This document shows, piece after piece, positions 1-10,979 of a stretch of DNA of 64,000 bases; within the stretch, counting starts at the first letter, position 1; each line of letters starts with the position of its first letter. The stretch is from Primula veris (Eukaryota > Streptophyta > Magnoliopsida > Ericales > Primulaceae), in the NCBI GenBank assembly GCA_963682055.1, contig OY821748.1:26810661-26874660 (forward strand). The letters are read 5' to 3'. The notes under the pieces are model-generated. The model saw only the letters and a list, made by a program, of their open reading frames with translations. It was not told the DNA's origin and made no database searches. A program made the translations under genes and the position numbers.

Positions 1-1020
1 GAATTTAATATTCAAATCACCTTCCGTTGCCCATTTTAAATTAGCTTTTTGGCTCCAAAACTTTTCGTCTGTTTTAATTATGTATTTCAAGTTAGCTTCA
101 GCCTCAGCAAAATAGATTTTATTATCTATTGTATGAGAAATTTTCATATTAAATTCCCTGGTTTTAACTTGATCTTGAGCTTCAAAACTTTTTGAAATAT
201 ATTACCAAAAGTTTCCTTATTCCAAATAATAAGCTCTTTTCTCAAAGCCTTTAAGTTATTAACAAGAGAATAGAGAGCATTACCTCAAACACGAGGTTTC
301 CACACTTTTTCCACCAAATGATAAAACCCTTTATTAGCAACCCAAAATTTCTAAAATATAAATCTTCTAGGGATTGTTATCATACTCAGTCTTGAAAGTG
401 ATTAATAAAGGGTAGTGGTCAGAGTTGGGTCATGAAAGTGATTGTTAAAACTTTGTTGATTCTCTAAAAACCAGCATTAATCCCATCTCTTTTGTTCCAC
501 CAGGTGAAGTTGGAGCCAGTAAAGGGTAACTCAGTAGCGTTTATGTCTTCAATACAATCAAGGTAATCCTGAGCAGATCTCAAGTTAATCTCTGCTCCAC
601 CAATTTTGTCTTCTTCTTTGATAATAGTTTTAAAATCTTTCCCAATAAACCAATGGTCATTTGTATAATTTTGTCTCAAAAAGAACCAAAGGTCCTCTCT
701 TTCTAAAGTTGTACATTTAGCATATATAATGGAGAAAATATTGGCTTGCTAAGTAAACTTGTAGAGATTTTGAAATTTACACACTGGTTATTCTGGTTGA
801 GAAGTTGTAAACTCTCTCTTATAAAATACCCAAATTTTGTTACCATCATGGGACAGAGGTGCATCAAAACCCAACTTTCTCTTGTAACTTTCCAACTGCT
901 TGCACAAACCATAGGCTCTAGACAAACTAGTAAAATTAAATTGTAGCATTTACACAGACTTTTCAGTCTATTGGAAGTGGCAGAATTACCAATTCCTCTA
1001 TTATTTCATATGAGGACATT
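1..1020 (-). pseudogene. LINE copy 0 ORF2 fragment: endonuclease and linker
   Basis: ORF2 of plant LINEs encodes an apurinic-type endonuclease and a reverse transcriptase that nick the target and prime cDNA on it. The longest open piece (464-679) contains IGKDFKTII, EDKIGG and FTGSNFTWWN, the middle of the endonuclease domain; the usual GDFN box reads KDFK here. Just upstream on the minus strand is YAKCTTLEREDLW, another conserved endonuclease stretch. Bases 1-180 encode the linker before the RT. Frame breaks and stops separate these pieces, so the gene is dead. The same region in LINE copy 1 (37,612-38,800) is nearly identical. Confidence 0.8.
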
Positions 1021-1490
1021 AATCAATTAACACTTTTATTAACCCTTACATTAGAGGATCTAAGGTTCTTCGGTGAAACTGGTAGTGAGCCTTTTTTAGC
1101 TTCATTTTTCTCTTTTTTCTTATTCAATTTTTTTTTTGCTTTTTTGTGAGCTCCCAATTAATGATCATCCCCTGATTTTTTTGGAATGGACTTTGGTGAC
1201 AAGTTTGGCTGAATAGATATATTGTGAGAAAGATCTGGCAACTTAGACGAATCTCCCTACCTTCATCTAACTCGGTATTTATTTATTCTTCCCTTTCAAT
1301 ATCTTTTTCATAGCTTATTAGTTCACATTCTTCTTCTTTTTCAGGTTGCTTAGACACACTTGGATTATCTGCAATTATTTCTTCATCCACATCTAGGGGC
1401 TAAGATAGTGTACGCCTAGTGGGGGCGGTTGCCTCTGCTAAAATATGAACAAATACCATTTTATATGTAATATTTATCAAAAAAATGGTC

Positions 1491-1556
1491 TACCTTAGTG
1501 GGTAAATGCTAGAACTAAAAGTTCAGTTGTGGCCAAAGGTTGTGGGGTTAAGCCTC
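1491..1556 (+). other. tRNA-like (SINE-type) Pol III box pair inside the LINE
   Basis: The inter-ORF part of the LINE contains TACCTTAGTGGG (1,491-1,502), resembling a Pol III A box, and GGTTAAGCCTC (1,546-1,556), resembling a B box. Their 55-nt separation is in the tRNA range. No cloverleaf can be drawn with confidence and no poly-A tail or target-site duplication is clear. It could be an old SINE head or chance similarity. The duplicate lies at 39,248-39,314. Confidence 0.35.
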
Positions 1557-1957
1557 ACAGCTGGAGAAATTCACCACTTTTTCTGTTTTACATTTTCACT
1601 ATGAAATATTTTTTTCGAAAAATCTTTTATAATTTCTTAAAAATCACCAGAAATATTGAAATCGAAAACCATTAGTACACTCTCTCTTATAGTTGTATTA
1701 AATATAAATTGTGTATATTGTGTGATTTTATTATATTTTTATAATGAAATATTTTTTTCTAAAAATGTTTTATAGTTTCTTAAGAATCTTCAGTAATATT
1801 CAAATCTAAAACTATTAGCAGTACTTGTCTTGTAGTTTTATTAAAAATAAAGTATATGGTCAGAAATAATTAAAATGCAAGTCAAAAAAAATTCTCAAGT
1901 GTACTTAATCAATTATTAGAGTTTAGAACATTATTTGCAAAAGCTTATTATATATAT

Positions 1958-3161
1958 CTAAAACATAATATAAATATTCATCATATTGTGTCCCCGCTCA
2001 ATCGAAATCCTACCTCTGCGCCTGTCTACATCTTCTTCTATGTCCACAGTAAGGTCTGCAATTTCTCCTTTTTTGTTATTATTAGCAACCTCAGTATTTG
2101 CAGTGCTATCTTCCTTTTCTATCTCAATATTTTCCACTAAATCACAATTTTTTTCTATTGCATTTTGTTCAGGCTCAATCTGAATTGGCCGCTCCTTGTT
2201 ATCACCTTCTTTTTCTTGATCCTTGTATCCAAAGGTTTTGGACACCCAGTCCCGTGTGCTCATTTTACTGTTATTTTTGTAATAATTGCCCCTTTGGAAT
2301 TTTTTGGGCTGCTCTTTTTCCTTATTTTGCTCCCTATCTCTATTATTGTTGTAATTTGTGGTCTTTTTTTTCATTTTTGCTTGGCTGTTGATTATTCTTG
2401 GGCTCTTGTTCTGGGGCATTGTTCTTATTTTCTTCTTCTTTTTCTTTGTTATCCTCTTTCTTGAAAATGCAATTTTCCTCTTTATGTCCCAATTTATAGT
2501 AGTAGAAACAATATTTTGCAGATCTTCGTACTCACACTATTGCCAAAAACCAAGGTTTTCATCCTCTCCATAGTTAATTCTAAGCATTTCATTTAGTTCA
2601 TGTGCTAAATCAATTTCAACACAAATACCGGAAAATCCAGGTCTAGTAAGATTGGCTGTGGGTTCTAACACCTTTAGCAGATGACCAAAAGCCCTTGCTA
2701 TAGAGAAAATACTGGTTTTATTGTGTAAATGGATAGGTAATTTGGGTAATGAGATCCAAATAGGGATTACAGTTGACTCGGTGCTTCAGTATCAAAATCA
2801 AAGTCCATTTAAAAGTATGCATAGGCTTACCTTCTATGTACCATATTTTTTTAAGCCACTATTGCTGAAAATCTTCTTCATGAAAACATCTCACCAATAT
2901 ATGTTTGTTATCAAAAACTCCGATGTTGTAAGCAGCTTGTAGATCTAGATTTTTGAAAACTCTTTTTATTGCTTCTAGGTTGGGTTTTTCGTGCGAGAAC
3001 TTACCCAACTATGTGTGCCGAGTTCTTTGAAAGGTATCTCTATTTTGGGTTTAAGGCTTACAATCAAATGTGAAATTTTTTGTGGCTAGGGGATCTGGTG
3101 AAATGAGTTGGTTATTCCTTAGTTTGTCTCTCTCCGGTGACGTATTTGCATGGTCGGCCAT
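1958..3161 (-). pseudogene. LINE copy 0 ORF1 (gag-like RNA-binding protein), broken
   Basis: ORF1 of plant LINEs makes an RNA-binding protein that packages the element RNA. The likely start at 3,161 opens with MADHANTSPERDK. A stop follows within about 40 codons and the sequence resumes in another frame. Around 2,560-2,960 the minus strand encodes a DUF4283-type segment including IWISLPKLPIHLYN. Near 2,500 a CX2CX4HX4C zinc knuckle has Tyr in place of the second Cys. The tail (1,958-2,419) is rich in Lys, Glu and Asn and carries a frameshift near 2,380 not present in copy 1. Hydrophobic plus-strand reading frames here are antisense shadows. Confidence 0.8.
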
Positions 3162-3737
3162 GCTGACGGCGGTTAGGGTTATCCACCGTAGACGTCTCTC
3201 TTTTTATCTCTCTAGGTTATATATATATATATATATATATATTTATTTATTTATTTATTCGTTTATAGTGAAAGTTTTTAATAAATAGAAAACCCCCGAC
3301 ATTTACAATAATATCGAGGGAAATAGATAGTTATGATGCTAAAAAAATAATTAAAATAGGTAAATAGAGTGAAATAATTTAGAATGATAATTTTATTAGT
3401 GTTTTTTATATAAGTGAGGGAAACACCCTAATTTTATTAATATTTTTTTTGGAATAAAAAAGGACATACAAGAAAATTAAAAACAAAGTTTTTTTTTTTG
3501 AAAATGAAACTTATAAAGAACCAACTTCTAAGTATTTTATTCGGGTGTGAACTTCTCTCATCCTTTAATTGTAATATCTTCAAGTTGCTTGTGATGATTA
3601 TCTTCGAACCATTTTCTTCCTAACTTTTGGAATAGTTTCCCCTCTCCATACTATTTGTGTATTTGTTTATTAAGTTAGATAGATAAATCGCATACTTCTC
3701 TCTAAATTTCTCTTACAACTCTCTCGCTAGTAATAAA

Positions 3738-4437
3738 ATGTCTATAGACGTAAGTTCTCTAATCCGAATAATGAACGGTTTCAAGGAAGATAATCCAACC
3801 GTTGATTCTTCTTCTGGTAAACCAACGGCGTTGATCACTCGAGACATGCTTCGCGGAGGTGATTAACCGAGTCGACAGAGTTGGATCTTGATGTGCAAGT
3901 TCCTTCAGGGTGGGAAAAGAGTCTTGATTTAAAGTCAGGTAAAGTTTAGCTCCAGAAATGTTATCCCATAGTATACATCAGTCCAAAGAATCATTCACAA
4001 AGCTTAAAGACTTGAATATCGCACCCTCATCCCAACAGACACTAAACTTATTTGATGAACCAAGCTTAGAACTCAAGCTCATCTCATCACGGTCGAAACC
4101 ATATTCATCTTTGCCAAAGTATCAAAGCGTATGCACTCTTTACAAAGTGAGATCTGCTCTTGAAAGGGCGGAGAAGGAAACAAACCAAAAGAGATCCGTC
4201 TCCTTTTCGAAATCATCCTCTCCTGTTCTCTCAAACTCTTCGTCCTCAATCAGAGAAATTGTAATGGAAACAGAATATGAGGTAAAATCTTCGTCATCGT
4301 ATGCCACTGGTTGTCCCAATTGCTTGCTTTACGTGCTAATATCGAGAAACAACCCTACTTGCCCTCGTTGCCACACAATTGTTCTATCTCCAGTGGCAGT
4401 GAAAAGGTCTCAGATTGATCTGAACATCTCAATTTAA
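3738..4437 (+). pseudogene. CFL1-like WW-domain protein gene, frameshifted copy (sense arm)
   Basis: Resembles the plant-specific CURLY FLAG LEAF 1-like family, whose rice and Arabidopsis members are reported to modulate cuticle and epidermal gene expression. In order the sequence shows an N-terminus MSIDVSSLIRIMNGFKED; a WW-like segment LDLDVQVPSGWEK followed by SLDLKSGKV; LNLFDEPSLELKL; YQSVCTLYKVRSALERAEKE; a Cys pair module GCPNCLLYVLIS with CPRC; and a C-terminal EAR-like DLNISI. Frame changes occur near 3,865 (after a TAA) and near 3,950, and TAG replaces an expected codon after SGKV. The last 159 codons (3,958-4,437) are open. I chose the start at 3,738 because it gives the conserved N-terminus. 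Family assignment is from memory of motifs, so treat it as likely. It has no intron and sits wholly inside the foldback arm. Confidence 0.7.
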
Positions 4438-4738
4438 TAATTCTATAGAGATGATTTATTTTCTATTATCTTTTAGTTGTTTCAGATGGTTTTTGTAAAT
4501 GATAGAATCAATGATAGGGTGGTTAATGAATAATCCAACCTTTACTAGGTAAAAAAAAAGTTACGTAGAGGAATCGAAATTTTAAAACCGAACCTAATCA
4601 AGCTATCAAAGATGATCCTTTTTTTTATATAGTAAAAGTTGGATTATTCATTAACCATCCTATCTTTGATTCTATCATTTAGAAAAACCATCCAAAACAA
4701 CTAAAAGATAATATAAAAGAAAAAAAATTCCTCTAGAA

Positions 4739-5318
4739 TTATTTAATCGATATGTTCAGATCAACCCGAGGCTTTTTCACCGCCACTGGAGATAGGACCA
4801 TTGTGTGGCAACGAGGGCAAGTAGGGTTGTTTCTTGATATTAGCACGTTAAGAAATAAATTGGGAAAACCAGCGGCATACGATGACGAAGATTTCACCTC
4901 GTATTTTGTTTCAATTTCAATTTTGAGGATGAATAGTTTGGCGAAGATGAAGATGGTTTTGACCGTGTTGATTGAGCTTGAGTTCTAAGCTTGGTTCGTC
5001 AAATAAGTTCAATGTATGTTTGGATGAGGGTGCCATATTCAAGTCTTGAAGCTTTGTGAATGATTCTTTGGACTGAAGTTTACTATGGGAATAACTTTTC
5101 TGGAGGTAAACTTTACGTGACTTTAAATCAAGACGCTTTTCCCAACCTTAAGGAACTTGCAAATCAAAGTCCAACTCCGTCGACTGGGTTAATCACCTCT
5201 GCCAAGCATGTCTCGAGTGATCAACGCCGTTGGTTTACCAGAAGAAGAATCAATAGTTGGATTATCTTCCTTGAACCCGTTCAATTATTCGGACTAGAGA
5301 GCTTACGTCTAGAGCCAT
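4739..5318 (-). pseudogene. CFL1-like gene, antisense arm copy
   Basis: Reverse-strand counterpart of the 3,738-4,437 copy. It starts at 5,318 (MALDVSSLVRI) and ends in the same EAR-like tail, one codon longer (ISIK). It carries its own frameshifts and stops after the N-terminus, and an internal deletion makes it about 120 bp shorter than the sense copy. Because it lies head-on to the sense copy within 300 bp, transcription through both would give a long imperfect hairpin. The plus-strand open frame at 4,752-4,988 is only the antisense of this copy. Confidence 0.7.
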
Positions 5319-5380
5319 TTTATTACTAGAAAGAGAGTTTTAAGAGAAATTTAGAGACAAGTATGTGATTTCTCTATGTA

Positions 5381-5745
5381 TTTTTTTTATATAAATGGTG
5401 GGGAAAACCTACATTTTTTTTTTATTAATTGGGGATAAAAAATGCGGGAAAAAACCCCAAAATAGAATTAAAGGTTAAATTAGAGGAAATCTCAAAATAG
5501 AGAGCCTCTAACATAATAAGCAGAATTACAGGATTAAAAGATAAATAAAAATTGCTACAATAAAAGAAAGTTGTCTTCAATTGAAAGATTCTCGATAATA
5601 AAGGGACCGCATGTAAAAATATAGGAAATAATGCCACGTCCCCCTTCCTTGTCCGTTCATTTCCACCTGAAGAAGATTTCAGAGAGAGAAACGACATTCT
5701 CTCTTCTAAACGATTTTTTGATGGTGATTTCTAGGGTTTTAAGGA
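5381..5745 (-). mobile_element. Short non-autonomous retroposon with LINE-like tail
   Basis: A 365-bp insertion in the right foldback arm, flanked by (GC)GATTTCTCTATGTA at 5,365-5,380 and 5,746-5,761. In unit 2 both copies of the 16-bp duplication are identical. On the minus strand it begins GCTCCTTAGAACCCTAGAAA (T to A changes aside) and ends in ACCCCACCATTTATAT plus an A run. That tail resembles the 3' end of the LINE in this window (GGGGTTTTCCCACC then AT-rich and A-rich). This suggests movement in trans by that LINE's enzymes. A 90-codon open frame (5,425-5,697) has no recognisable domain. Confidence 0.7.
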
Positions 5746-6036
5746 GCGATTTCTCTATGTAACTTAATAAATATACAAACACACAAATAGAATAGAGAGG
5801 GGCAACTATTCAAAAAATTACGAACAAAATGGTTCTAAGATAGTCATCAACAACAACTCGGAGATATTACAATTAAACGGTGAGAGAAGTTCATACCGGA
5901 ATAAATACTTGGTTCTTTATAAGTTTCGTTTTCAAAAAAAATTCTTTGTTTTAAAATTTCTTATATGTCCTTTTTTATTTCAAAAAATTATTCATAAAAT
6001 TAGAGGGTTTCCCTCATTTATATAAAAAATACAAAT

Positions 6037-6252
6037 TGTTGTGTGACATATTAGCTCACATATATATGTATATAGATATAGGGAGAGAATATAGAGAGAG
6101 ACAATAAGACGAAGTGTTTATTCATTAATATGAGTGTACAGAGAGTCCCCTGACCCTCTTTATATAATAGAGGGTAGGGTTACATATGCTAGGAAAGCTC
6201 ATGATAGGCCCAATAGAATAAGGCCCAAGATGGCCAATAATATCCTACAACA
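6037..6252 (-). repeat. Copia element 1 3' LTR
   Basis: 216 bp, similar to the 248-bp LTR at 13,435-13,682. The length difference is mainly in the AT/GA microsatellite near the 3' end. On the minus strand a TATATAAAGAGGG sequence in its middle resembles a TATA box. The adjoining purine-rich AAATGGGGAG (6,253-6,262, minus) is the likely plus-strand primer of reverse transcription. Confidence 0.85.
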
Positions 6253-6309
6253 CTCCCCATTTGGACGTCTTGATTTCTTCGTCTTCATGCTGTCGATGTG
6301 AGTCAAGTT

Positions 6310-6990
6310 CATTCGCAGTGCTAAACACATAAAAACCTTAGGGCCGGAAAACCCAATGTGGGATAAAACCGGTACCTAGGAGAAACTGTGTATCCGAATG
6401 ATATAGGCCGAAATATCATGTAAGTAACAAACCACAAAACAATGTGCCTCATCAAAACCTTGTCAGAGCAAACCCAATGGAAAAATCTCTGATCGAAGAA
6501 AAAAGAGTGCAGCAATGGTAGTACTATTGATCAACCACAAAACAGGTGCCTCATGAAAACCTTGCTAGAGTAAACCCAGTGGGAAAAAATCTCTAGTCGA
6601 AGGACAAAAGAGTACACAGTGGTAAGAAGTATACAACAGGATACTCCCCCTAATTTCGGCAATCTTAAGTGAGATATGATGGGAATGTGTCTCGCTAAAA
6701 ACATTGCCAAGGAAAACACAGCGGGAAAAAACCTTGGTCTAAGGAAAAAAAGAGTACACGAGCATGCGACTGGATGCTCCCCGTCACTTGCACACGACAG
6801 GGTGCGAGAATTTCGACTAAGTAGTAACTAGTGAAATAAGCATTCACATGGATGCTTCCCCTCACTTGCACACGACTGGGTGCAATGATTTCATATTCCA
6901 ATAAAGAGTACGAGCATTCTACTCGATGACTCATTTACTTGCACACGACTGTATGCAAGAAAATATAATGTGGAATAAAACGAGCACTCG
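6310..6990 (-). repeat. Tandem repeats in the copia 3' untranslated region
   Basis: Two interleaved repeat types lie just before the purine tract. The first, about 60 bp, has a core near AACCCAGTGGGAAAAAATC and recurs about four times (about 6,345, 6,465, 6,565, 6,710). The second has a core TCACTTGCACACGACTGGGT and recurs three times (about 6,782, 6,862, 6,938). Repeats with this CCCA-TGGG core are familiar near the 3' ends of several plant copia families. Confidence 0.6.
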
Positions 6991-7029
6991 ACACGATGCT
7001 TTTAAACTTCATATGTGAAGATTTATTTC

Positions 7030-7643
7030 GGCAAGAAATGCTAAATAGCATAATCTAGTCATGTCTCTCTTGATTGATAACAACAAGCTGTCCTCAAATA
7101 AGACAAGTGTTTTATCTAGATCGTGAGACATTATTTTTTCTAGAAAAGCTTCATTTTCAAAAAAAATTTGTTTCTATTAGAAAAATCTTTTCTGTAAAAA
7201 TTTCACACTCGAAAATATATGAAAAACAATGTTTATTTAAAATTTGCTATTTAGAAACTGAAAAAATAACTTTTAAAAAACTTTGTTTTAAAAATAGCTG
7301 AAAATACTTTTCTAAAGTGTTAAGTTCAGCACAGGAGTTATGTTGAACAATGTATTGGTTGATTTGTAATTTACAAAATATATATGTTTGCTTTATAACT
7401 CTTAAAGAAAATTTCGTTATCTAAAACAAAGACGGAAATATTTATCAAATAATTTTGTGGACAAAATCAATTTTAAAATTTCGGGGAAAGCAATATATAA
7501 TTTTCTAAATATTTGAACCATGTCATATAATTAAAATAGTTCGGCAAGAAATGCTAAATAGCATAATCTAGTCATGTCTCTCTTGATCGATAACAACAAG
7601 CTGTCCTCAAATAAGACAAGTGTTTTATCTAGATTGTGAGACA
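7030..7643. repeat. Direct repeat of about 100 bp flanking an AT-rich insert
   Basis: 7,030-7,129 and 7,543-7,643 are nearly identical, both starting GGCAAGAAATGCTAAATAGC. Between them lies about 410 bp of very AT-rich sequence with no copia similarity. This looks like a local duplication spanning an insertion, or a gap filled by copying during break repair. Confidence 0.7.
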
Positions 7644-9000
7644 GAGCATATGTAATTCAAATATGGCTAATACGAGCGTGAAGTCATATACACTCTCTAG
7701 TCATCTCATAGAGCACGAGTAGATCAGAGTGATTCGTTTGGAGTCATTCCAAGACCTCCAAGATATTGCCTTATTCCTAATGGTAAAGACAGACCATGTT
7801 AGAAATATCCCTTATGCGGGTCTGATAAGTAATCGGCATCGGTATAACCGAAAAAGGGTTGCGTTAATTCGAGTACCGAAGGGGGTAGGTACACTCGATG
7901 ATGCAAATGGGATAAACTAGCCCACTTCCAAAATTACCATAAGGTAAGGGAATGTGTCTTTAGTGCCATTTCGATGGCAGTGTGTTAGCGCGATGCTGTG
8001 TTGAGCATGATGGTTCAATATCTCTTCATCGTCTCATCAGGGATGGACTGGGTCTATATCAATGTCTAGTGATCGAACAATCATGGAAGAATCTGACGAC
8101 TTAGCATCATCATGACTAAAACGTCATAAAACCTTCTAGGTGTAGTCTGAATCATGGACTTAGATTCAATCTTTACGGGACTTGATCATCGGGTCGAGTC
8201 ACTACCGTGTCTTCCCAAGATCCTTCATCTCGAAGGGTAAATCCAAAACGTGGATTGCTTCATAACACGCAAGGGCATAATACTTGTTCAATTATACCAA
8301 GCTGATCAAGTACTCACTTAGGTGGTATACCACATCCACTCAGATTATATTAATCCATATAGTGAACGTCTAAGTCAATTGAGATCGTGTTCCATGGTCA
8401 GTAACTACTTGATTTAAGCATATGAAGTCACACAGGGACCTTCATCTGTATCTCTTTGTCTAAATCCCCATAGAGATAAAACCGTGACCACATTCATGGC
8501 TGCATACTAAGTTTTTCGGAAACTACTAAACTGGTAAAGTAAGGGACTGTTATAATGTCCATTACGAGGAAATCAACCATCTCGTAATCAATTCCAAGGT
8601 GTGAGAGAAGCCATGCGCTACTAGGCGAGCATTCTACAATCTCATTATTCTCATCACTTTTCCTTACGAATAACCAAATAAACGAACTCGTTTAATATTG
8701 GTGGTATTGGAGCTACAGGTCCGAACACACTTTCGCTAAGGAGTCTACTTGGATTGCAAGTTTCCATTAGTTCAGTCTATTCTACGTTGACTTCAGGCAA
8801 CGGTACATGGTTCCCTGTCATAATTTGCTCATATTATCAGTCATCACCGAATATCTGAACAAGTAATCAATGATAGTCTCGTTTCGTTTCAATATCGTCT
8901 AAGTTATCATGATCGATAGATATTTCAAGTTTCTCAGGATGAGAAGGAATCACACATCTCCTAGATCCTTTATAATTTCGTGTGACAAACGAGTTTCAGT
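7560..9000 (-). pseudogene. Copia reverse transcriptase and RNase H remnant
   Basis: Minus-strand translation shows scattered copia landmarks. Near 8,680 is VFVRK followed by NNEIV; near 8,600 GIDYE; near 8,510 SLVVSEKL; and near 8,460 YLYGDLDKEI, from the palm region of RT. Further on, TNHSDLLVLYEMTRECI (about 7,700-7,750) matches the RNase H region before the polyprotein end. Many stops and frameshifts interrupt it. The plus-strand frames at 7,729-7,920 and 8,982-9,272 are shadows. Confidence 0.7.
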
Positions 9001-9559
9001 TCACCACCTCTGGGGCTGAACGAATTAAGAACCGGTCAACTTCCTCTTATATTAGGAAGGACGACAGACTGACGGCTGACGGCAGCGTCTTTTTCTTGGC
9101 AGGTTCGGCCAAAGCAACGTGTTACGATAGGAACACAGCGTCCGACAAGGACGTCTATCCTTGCAAGCATTTTTCAGCAGGTATAAATGATCTCGTGACA
9201 TCTCATAAAGTCATTAAATGCGTCTGGGATTTAGTTAGACTTGAGGGAGTCTATGCACTTACTTATCACTAAGTGCAGTTTTGGGGATCAAGCTAAGGCT
9301 GAGTGGGTTATGCCACGTTACTTCACGTCGTTCCTTATCAACGGTAACGTACAAATCTCCTCCTAACGGCGGGAAGAACAGTCTTAGTGATGTCACTTTT
9401 GCATGTCATGCAGTAAAGAGATCGCTTTTCTAAGGTTACTCTATCAAATGATAGGCAGAGGATTCTCGACTTATGTCCCCGATTTTCAAAGGTCCATATT
9501 TTGAACGCTTTAGAGGATCAATCAAAAAATTAAGTACTGAAACACGCCTTAATATGAGG

Positions 9560-10060
9560 CGTCTGGCTCATAACCAGTAACCAACTTCTACGCATTTAGT
9601 GTTTTGAATGACTATGGGCCTCAGACGGACCAATGCAGCAATATGCAATGTATTGTGACCCCACACAGAAATATATATAGGTACGCATCATCAAATGATG
9701 CGTGCAATCATTTGCAACCGCGTAAAAATTTTGTGAGTCCATTTTGGGTCGGAACATAATCAACATTATGTTCAATTTCAATTCCCAAAGTCAAGTAATA
9801 CAAATCATAATTTTGATTCTTATTCTTCGGCATTATCAAGTCGACTAGACTTTTCAGGATAATCCGGATCACGAGCCATCAACTTAATGATAAGGCTAAA
9901 AGTTTGGAAAGTGATGCATTTATGTGGATAACAGTAAAATGTGACCATATTGTCGATGCATCAACCATAACCATTTATATTTATGGTTCGTCTTATGGCT
10001 GGATAAGTCCACAATAACTCCTTCAATTCTTTACAAGAATTCTACGAGTTCATTTCGTGA
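9560..10060 (-). pseudogene. Copia integrase remnant
   Basis: On the minus strand this corresponds to the copia integrase core around its third catalytic residue. It is clearest in the unit-2 relic at 45,290-45,800, where EHPVDYVQTQMDSQKV, WGYAILL and YQLVTGYEPEVSY can be read. In canonical family members a Glu follows the NG of the HTQNG box; here that stretch is mutated (QMDSQK). Stops disrupt the frame. Confidence 0.65.
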
Positions 10061-10979
10061 TCTTTACACATACTAGTCTTTCAATGTGAGCATTAGTTGC
10101 ATGAATTCGGATTAATCAAGAAATATATCCTTAAAGAGAATTTAAATGCGATACGATTATAAATCAAGCATCGTCTTTTGACCTGGGAATATCTTATCGC
10201 GTCAATGCCACAATATCAAAATGCTTTGATCAATCGACGACATGCGAATGACAGTATAGACAATCATGTCTTAGCATCTAAATCCTATATCAATCGACGA
10301 TAGGCGAAATGATAAGGTAACTTTAAATGCTTTTAAAAAATATGGTAGCAACCACTTGAAAGAAATTTCAACTACTCTAAAATACGCTTTTGGTCGTATT
10401 GAATGGAGGCTATGTAAAGAAATTTTAATTCTTTCATGATCTATTACCAGATAACACTGGTTTTCTCGAATATTTTATAACTCAATAAGGTACGGCAGGA
10501 CCTACATGAGTATAAGATCACATATTTGACAAATCAATTTGCATTTACAAAAGATTTTGATTTGGAACGACAAGTCCAGAATCGTTGTCAATGAGTACTC
10601 TTTTAGGCAAATAGTTGGTGAAATTATATGGTACACTGTTACCCACTATTTCCAAAAAAATCAACTACCACACAAGTATTGCCTAAAATTTTATAATTTA
10701 AAGTTTGGTCACATTTGTCAACGGAATTTGCTCAAAACACATTAAATTATTTCAAGAAATTTCGTAAATAGGCAAACCATAATCCAAAAGTATGTCCAAA
10801 TGGAAAAATCATAATTCAAAAGGAAAAACATAATCCACATGAGCAAAAAAAATGGCTCAATGATTTATCAAAATCAATAAAGAAAGGTACCAAACTTATT
10901 TCAGCCACAAAACCGGAGGTCTCAAGGGTTTTCTTTCAGTTATCTTTAACCACAGTAACATCGGTTTTTTCACCTTTAT

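Larger units (their letters stand above)
1..3266 (-). mobile_element. LINE copy 0 (5' half only; continues left of window)
   Basis: Minus-strand non-LTR retrotransposon, the same element as 37,330-41,058. From right to left it holds the 5' end, ORF1, an AT-rich inter-ORF region and the endonuclease part of ORF2. The 5' end is taken at 3,266 because the next bases, AGTGAAAGTTTTT (3,267-3,279), recur beside the 3' end of LINE copy 2 (58,907-58,919) and look like the target-site duplication. The 5' end is flanked by TA and TTTA microsatellite sequence (3,221-3,260). Confidence 0.85.
3267..6036. mobile_element. Foldback inverted-repeat element A with captured gene
   Basis: Two long inverted arms, 3,267-4,558 and 4,616-6,036, face each other across a loop of about 57 bp (4,559-4,615). 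The right arm is longer because a 365-bp retroposon sits in it (5,381-5,745). Copia element 1 inserts at 6,036/6,037. Short continuations of the right arm reappear at 13,683-13,701 and 16,538-16,583, so it was split by later insertions. Outer terminus: AGTGAAAGTTTTTAATAAAT. The arms carry opposed copies of a CFL1-like gene, as in gene-capturing foldback or Mutator-like elements. No transposase is present, so it is non-autonomous at best and its superfamily is unassigned. Unit 2 keeps only the right arm. Confidence 0.7.

Noticed and set aside
2098..2464. Hydrophobic plus-strand frames that look like membrane proteins (also 39,850-40,324)
   Set aside because: They are antisense to the Lys/Glu-rich LINE ORF1 tail; complementary codons give Phe/Leu/Ile-rich shadows.
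3738..4437. Functional CFL1-like gene
   Set aside because: Two frameshifts and internal stops separate the N-terminal, WW-like and C-terminal parts, and the copy lies inside a foldback arm.
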